Assembly: GCA_029783825.1 (NCBI GenBank)
Contig: JAREIK010011498.1
Coordinates: 186,001 to 250,000, forward strand
Origin: Sapria himalayana
Taxonomy: Eukaryota; Streptophyta; Magnoliopsida; Malpighiales; Rafflesiaceae
Direction: 5' to 3'
DNA length: 64,000 nucleotides
In this document: piece after piece, positions 57,727-64,000 of the stretch
How the letters are laid out: every line of letters starts with the position of its first letter
Numbering within the stretch: position 1 is the stretch's first letter
Notes under the pieces: generated by a model
Databases searched by the model: none
Told to the model about the DNA's origin: nothing
The model's input: only the letters and a program-made list of their open reading frames with translations
Position numbers and translations under genes: made by a program

Positions 57727-57790
57727 TTTAATGGTTTAAGTATTTAGGAGTTTAGGAGTTTAGTGATTTAAGTGTTTAGGCATTTAGTAG
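57727..57790 (+). repeat. Contracted octamer tract
   Basis: Eight octamers in register with TTTAGGAG present twice and no TTTTGGGG unit. Relative to the usual series one whole octamer is missing. Confidence 0.75.
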
Positions 57791-58101
57791 TTTTATGTTT
57801 TATTTAAATAATGAAATAACAAAAAATAATTATTTTTCAAATTTTTTATCAATTTTGAAGGTTATAACCTTTATAAATATAATTATTTTAAAAAAATTAT
57901 CAAAAGTGAATACAATATTTAGTTATAATAAACTTAATAATTATATATCATGTAAATTAAAAATAAACAATTATATTGATAGATATTAATAAACTAATTA
58001 TAAATATAAATATAATAATGATCAACAGATAAATTAATGAACTATTATTTATTGATAGATATTTATATATTATTTATATATACATAAACATTTAAAGATG
58101 G

Positions 58102-58189
58102 TTTAAATGTTTAGGTATTTAAGGGTTTTAGGGTTTTGGAGTTTTGGAGTTTAATGATTTAAGCGTTTAGGCATTTAGTAGTTTATAGG
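58102..58189 (+). repeat. Expanded octamer tract
   Basis: Eleven octamers in perfect register, including TTTTAGGG and a duplicated TTTTGGAG. Relative to the usual series there is one extra whole octamer. It lies in the next monomer after the contracted tract at 57727-57790. Confidence 0.8.
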
Positions 58190-58980
58190 TTTTTTATAAA
58201 CAATAAAATAACAAAATTTTTTTTGTGTGATTTTATCTCATTTTCAAAGATGATAAACTTTAAAAATATAAAAATTTTTAAATTATTTTCAAATGTAAAT
58301 ATAATATTTAGTTATAATAATATTTATACTTATAAATCATGTAAATTCAATATAAACAATTTTATTGATAAATATTATAATAATCATCAAAAAATAAATT
58401 TATAATCTAGTATTAATAAGATAGATATCAATTAAAATATAATTACAAAACATAAAATGATTCAGAAGCAAAGCAAAATATATTACTATATAATAATTTT
58501 TTGTTTTGAAAATTTTTTTTCATTTAAAAAGTTTATGTATAATTTTTTGATGAAAAATAATTTTAATAAATCTTTTTGTCTAGCTCAATTTATTTTGTAA
58601 TTAATATTTATATATAAAAAAACAAATAAATAATTAAAATGAATATTTAAAATTATAATAAAAAAAATGAGATTTATTATTTATTATTTAGGGATACAAT
58701 TTTAATTTAAATTAGATCTGTCTCACTAATAAATTATTTTCTAATTAATATTTCTATAAAAATAAACTGATAAATAATTAAAATAAAAATTTAAAATTAT
58801 ACTGAATAAAAATTAAAATGAGCTTTATGATTTATTATTAATCTATACCAGTTTAATTGAATAAGTATTTAGAGGTTTCGTCGTTTAGTAGTTTAGCAAT
58901 TTATGTTTTTAGGCTTTTAGTGGTTTATAGGTTTTATTTAAAAAATAAAATAACAATACATATATTTTTATTATTTTTTG

Positions 58981-59012
58981 ATATTTTCAAAGGTTATAAC
59001 CTTTGAAAATAT
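58981..59012. repeat. 32-bp perfect palindrome
   Basis: Exact dyad with half-site ATATTTTCAAAGGTTA, in + orientation block 7. Confidence 0.93.
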
Positions 59013-61385
59013 AATAATTTTTAAATTTTTTTCAAAAGTGAATAAATATTTACTTATAATAAACATAATAATTATATATCATATAAATTCAATATAAAAG
59101 ATTTTATTGATAGATATTCTAATAATTATCAAAAAATAAATTAAAAATCTATTATGAATAAGATTGATATTACTTAAAATATAATATCAAAACCTAAAAT
59201 GATTCAAATGCAAAGCAAAATATATTACTTAATAATAATTATTTGTTTTTAAATTTTTATTCTTTTTATATGCATATCTATTTTTTGATGAAAAATATTT
59301 TTAATAAATTATATTTTTAACTCATAATTTATTTGATAATTAATATATATATATATATAAATAAAAAACTAAACAATCTAAATGATTTTTTTTAATTATA
59401 ATGAAAACAAATAAAAATGGGATTTCTTAATTATTATTTACTGTATACTAGTTTAAAGGATTATCTATATAGGGGTATCAGAATTTTGTAGTTTAGTCAT
59501 ATAAGTGTTTAGGCATTTAGTCATAATAATGTTTAAATTTATATATCATATAAATTCAATATAAACATTTTTATAGATAAATATTTTAATAATGATCAAA
59601 AAATAAATTAATAATCTATTATTAATAAGATAGATATTAAATAAAAATATAATTACGAAATCTTAAATGATTCAGAAGAAAAGCAAAATATATTACTATA
59701 TAATAATTTTTTGTTCTGAAATTTGTTTATTTTAAAAAGTTTATTTATAATTTTTTGATGAAAAATAATTTATATAAATTATATTTATTTAACTGATAAT
59801 TTATTTTGTAATTAATAATTATATAAAAATATACAAATAAATAATTAAAATGAATATTTAAAATTATAATGAAAAAAAAATGAGTTTTATTATTTATTAT
59901 TTAGGGTATACAGGTTTAATTTAAATTAGATCTATTTAACGAATAATTTATTTTGTAATTAATATTTCTATTAAATAAACTGATAAATAGTTAAAATAAA
60001 AATTTATAATTAAACTGAATAAAAATTAAAATTAAATTTATGATTTATTATTAATCTATATAATTTTAATTGTTTAAGTATTTAAAGGTTTTGTCATTTA
60101 GGAGTTTAGCGATTTATGCATTAGGCATTTAGTGGTTTATAGGTTTTATTTAAACAATAAAATAAAAAAAAATTTCGTAATTTTTCTCATTTTCATAAGT
60201 CATAACCTTTGAAAATATAATAATATTTAAAATTTTTTGAAATGTGTATACAATATTTAGATATAATAATATTAATAATTATATATCATATAAATTCTAT
60301 ATAAATAATTTTATTGATAGATATTATAATATAATCAAAAATTAAATTAATAAACTATTAATAATAAGATAGATATTAATATAAAAATATTTACAAAACC
60401 CAAATTGATTCAAAATTAAAGTAAAATATATTACTTAATAATAATTTTTAATTTTTTAATTTATACTTATTATATAAGCGTAAATACTTTTATTGATTAA
60501 AAAAATTATTAAAATTATAATTCTCGCACTCATAATTTATTTTGTAATAAATATTTCTATAGAAATAAACTAATTAATAATTAAAATTAAAATTTAAACT
60601 TATAATAAATAGAAATAAAAATTATATTTATTAATTATTAAGTAGTATATAATGGTTTAATGGTTTATGTATTTAGGCATTACGAGTTTTAGTTGTTTAC
60701 TGATTTAACTGTGTATGCATTTAGTAGGTTATAGGTTTTATTTTATAAATAAATAAACAAAAAATTTATTTTTATTATTTTTTGATATTTTCGAATGTTA
60801 TAACCTTTGAAATTATAATAATTTTTAAATTTTTTTCAAAAGTGAATTCAATATATAGTTATAATAATCATTATATTTATATTCCATATCAATTCAATAT
60901 AAATAATTTTATTGATATATATTCTAAAAATGATCAAAAAATAAATTAATAATCTATTATTAATAAGATAGATATCAATTAAAATAGAATTACAAAACCT
61001 AAAATGATTCAGAAGTAAAGCAAAATATATTACTATATAATAAATTTTTGTTTTGAAATTTTTTCTACTTTTTATAAGTTTATCTATATTTTTTGATAAA
61101 AATTAATTTATATAAATTATATTTGTCTAATTCATAATTTATATTGTAATTACTATTTCATAAAAATAAATGAATAAATAATTAAAATTAATATTTTAAA
61201 TTATAATGAAAAAGATTATATTGAGATTTATTATTTATTATTTAGGGTATACCAGTTTAAAAGGATTATCTATTTATGGTTTTCAATTTTCGGAGTTATT
61301 GAGTTAAGTGTTTAGGCATTTAGTAGTTTATAAGATTTATTTTAACAATGAAATAACAAAAAAATTATTTTTCATATTTTCTGAA

Positions 61386-61413
61386 ATTTTCAAAGGTTAT
61401 AACCTTTGAAAAT
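61386..61413. repeat. 28-bp perfect palindrome
   Basis: Exact dyad with half-site ATTTTCAAAGGTTA. Two monomers later (62398-62413) a 16-bp core GAAGGTTATAACCTTC is another symmetric variant. Confidence 0.92.
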
Positions 61414-64000
61414 ATAATAATTTTAAATTTTTTAAAAAAGTGAAAACAATATTTAGTAATAATAATCATTATAATTATATATAATATAAACTAAATATAA
61501 ATAATTTTATTGATAGATATGATATAAATTATCAAAAAATAAATTAATATGCTTTTATTAATATAATATATATAAATTAAAATATAATTGCAAAACCTAA
61601 AATTATTCAAAATCAAAGTAAAATTTATTACCAAATAATAATTTTTTTTTTAGTTTTTTCATCTTTTTATAAGCTTATATGTTTTTTTGATGAAAGATAA
61701 ATTATTTAAATTATATTTAAGGTTTACGAGTTTAATGTTTTAAGCATTTAGGTGCTTTTGTGTTTAGAAGTTTATAGATTTAAGTGTTTAGTCATTTAGT
61801 GGTCTATAAGTTTTATTTCGACAATGATATAACAAAAAGTTTATTTTTATTTTTTTTTAATTTTTGAAGGTTATAACCTTTGAAAATATAAAAATTTCTA
61901 AATTTTTTTCAAATGTAAATATAATAGTTAGTTATAATAATCATAATAAATATAAGTCATTTAAATTAAATATAAATAATCACATTACTAGATATTATAA
62001 TAATGATCAAAAAATAAATTAATAAATTATTATTAATAAGATAAATATTATTTAAAATATATTTTCAAAATATAAATTTATTCAAAATCAAAGTATATAT
62101 TACTAAATAATAATTTTTTTAATATTTTGCTTTTTTTATAAGTTTATATTTTTGTTATTAAAAATAAATTATTTAAAATATATTTGTCTTCCTCATAATT
62201 TATTTTGTAATTTATAATTCTATAAAAATAAACTAATAAATAATTAATATAAATATTTAAAATTATAATGAATATGAATAAATTTGAGATTTATTATTTA
62301 TTATTCAGGATGTACACGTTTAATGGTTTAAGTATTTAGGTGTTTTGATGTTTACTCATTTAAGTGCTTATGCCTTATGTTATTTTATGAAATTTTAGAA
62401 GGTTATAACCTTCGAAAATATAATAATTTTTAATTTTTTTTAAAATGTGAATATAATAGTTAGTTATAAAAATCTTGATAATTATATATAATGTAAAATC
62501 AATATAAATAATTTTATTAATAGATATTATAATAATAATCAATAAATAAATTAATAAACTATTATTAATTAGAATGATATAATTCAAAATATAATTGCAA
62601 AATCTAAAATTATTCAAAATTAAATTAAAATAAATTACTAAATAATAATATTTTGTTTTAAAAATTTTGCATCTTTTTATGATCTTATATTTTTTTGATG
62701 AAAAATAAATTATTTAAATTATATCCATCTCACTAATAATTTAATTTGTAATTAATATTTTTATAAAAATAAACTGATAAATAATTAAAACGAATATTTA
62801 AAATTATAATGAATACTAATAAAAATGATATTTATTATTTAGAGTATACTAATTTAAAGGCTTATGTATTTATGGGCTTCGGGGTTTAGGAGTTTAGTCA
62901 TTAAGAATTTAGGTATTTTGTGGTTTATAAATTTTTTTTAAAAATCTAATAACAAAAAATTTATTTTTTTATTTTTTCTTAATTTCAAAAGTTATAACCT
63001 TTGAAAACTTAATAATTTTTAAATTTTTTTTAAATGTGAAAATATTATTTTGTCATAATAATCTATATAATTATTTATTATGTAAATTCAATATAAATAA
63101 TTATTTTATTGATAATATGATGACGATAATAAAATAAATTAATAAATTATTATTAATAAGATAGATATTAAATAAAATTTATTTGCAAAACCTAAAATGA
63201 TTCAAAATGAAAGTAAAACATATTAATAAGATATATACTATTATTAATAAGATAAAAAATATAGGTTTAAAATATTATATATTCAGGAGTTTTGGGATTT
63301 AAGAATTTACTGATTTAAGTGTTTAGGCATTTAGTAATTTATAGGTTTTATTTAAAAAATAAAATAACAAAAATTTTTTTTTGTTATTTGTTCTCATTTT
63401 TGAAGGATATAACCTTTGAAACTATACAATTTTTATATTTTTTAAAAATGTGAATACTATATTTAGTTATGATAATCTTAATAATTATATATCATGTAAA
63501 TTTAATATAAACAATTATATTGATAAATATTATAATAATGATCATACAAAAGATTAATAAACAATTATTAATAAAATAAATATTGTTTAAAATATATTTG
63601 CAAAACCTAAAATGATTGAAAATCAAAGTGAAATATTTTACTAAATATTAATTTTAAATTTTTAAATTTTTTTATCCATTTATAAGCTTATATATTTTTT
63701 GATGAAAAATAAATTATTTAAATTATATTTGTCTCACTATTAATTTATCTTTTTATTTATATTTCTATAATTATAAACTAATAAATAATTAAAATGTATA
63801 TATAAAATTATAATGAATACTAATAAAAATGATATTTATGATTAATTATTTAGGGTATACCTATTTAATGGTTTATGTTTATTGTGGTTTTTGGGTTTAT
63901 GAGTATATTGATTTATATGTTTACACATTTAGGCGTTTATAGGTTTTATTTAATCAATGAAATAACAAAAAATTTATTTTAATGAATTTTCGTGATTTTC

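Larger units (their letters stand above)
57158..64000 (+). repeat. AT-rich satellite array, block 7
   Basis: Monomers in + orientation to the end of the window; no gene. The last 2.3 kb (about 61710-64000) match about 7740-10055, including the same unusual deletions near 8390/62370 and 9250/63220, so they are homologous parts of the higher-order unit. More monomers lie between insert C and this segment than in the insert A copy (about 6.8 kb versus 3.3 kb). Confidence 0.93.

Noticed and set aside
1..64000. CRISPR array, organelle genome or AT-rich bacterial or protist chromosome
   Set aside because: Repeats are about 600 bp without unique spacers. There are no tRNA, rRNA or organelle genes. 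The array structure and LTR-like fragment fit a plant nuclear satellite better than a compact AT-rich genome.

Overview
No protein-coding or RNA gene can be supported anywhere in this window. It is almost entirely one very AT-rich tandem satellite. The monomer is about 600 bp (length variants about 420 to 740 bp), and dividing the satellite length by 600 gives roughly 90 to 100 monomers. The short open frames present are AT-biased translations of satellite or of non-coding inserts. The likely source is the nuclear genome of a land plant, in heterochromatic (pericentromeric, centromeric or subtelomeric) DNA. The reasons are degenerate plant-type telomere-like repeats (TTTAGGG family), a fragment resembling a plant Ty1/copia LTR, and the satellite organisation itself. 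The species cannot be named from the sequence.

Each monomer has the same internal order. First comes a GGTATACC-like motif. Next is a tract of about ten G-rich octamers in strict 8-bp register (TTTAGTGG-like, resembling degenerate telomere repeats). Then follow a T-rich spacer, a 26-36 bp perfect or near-perfect palindrome centred on GGTTATAACC, about 300 bp of AT-rich sequence, an ATAAGCTTAT palindrome, and about 150 bp leading to the next monomer. Monomer subtypes recur in a fixed order over about 5-10 kb, which indicates a higher-order repeat.

Layout. Positions 1-18.68 kb are satellite in + orientation (octamers read TTTAGG on the + strand), with a 2.48 kb non-satellite insert (A) at 4239-6718. 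At about 18.69 kb the orientation flips, and 18.7-48.27 kb is satellite in - orientation. That block holds an LTR-retrotransposon fragment (about 21115-21495) and an inverted copy of the insert (B, 24860-26819). At about 48.28 kb the orientation flips back, and 48.28-64 kb is + satellite with a third insert copy (C, 54989-57157). Flipping the middle block back in silico nearly restores monomer phase at both junctions, so a single 29.6 kb inversion with small losses at the breakpoints is the simplest reading.

The three inserts share both satellite junctions, so one ancestral insertion was amplified with the array. Each insert is composite. One part is unique sequence, then comes a tract of about 80 bp of degenerate plant-type 7-bp telomere repeats, then a segment whose end next to that tract carries AATAAA and a short poly(A), like the 3' end of a retroposed transcript. 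The most interesting features are the palindrome, which one monomer keeps perfect through paired substitutions, the octamer tract, and the repeated association of telomere-like sequence with insertion. Functions such as centromere or origin activity are speculation.
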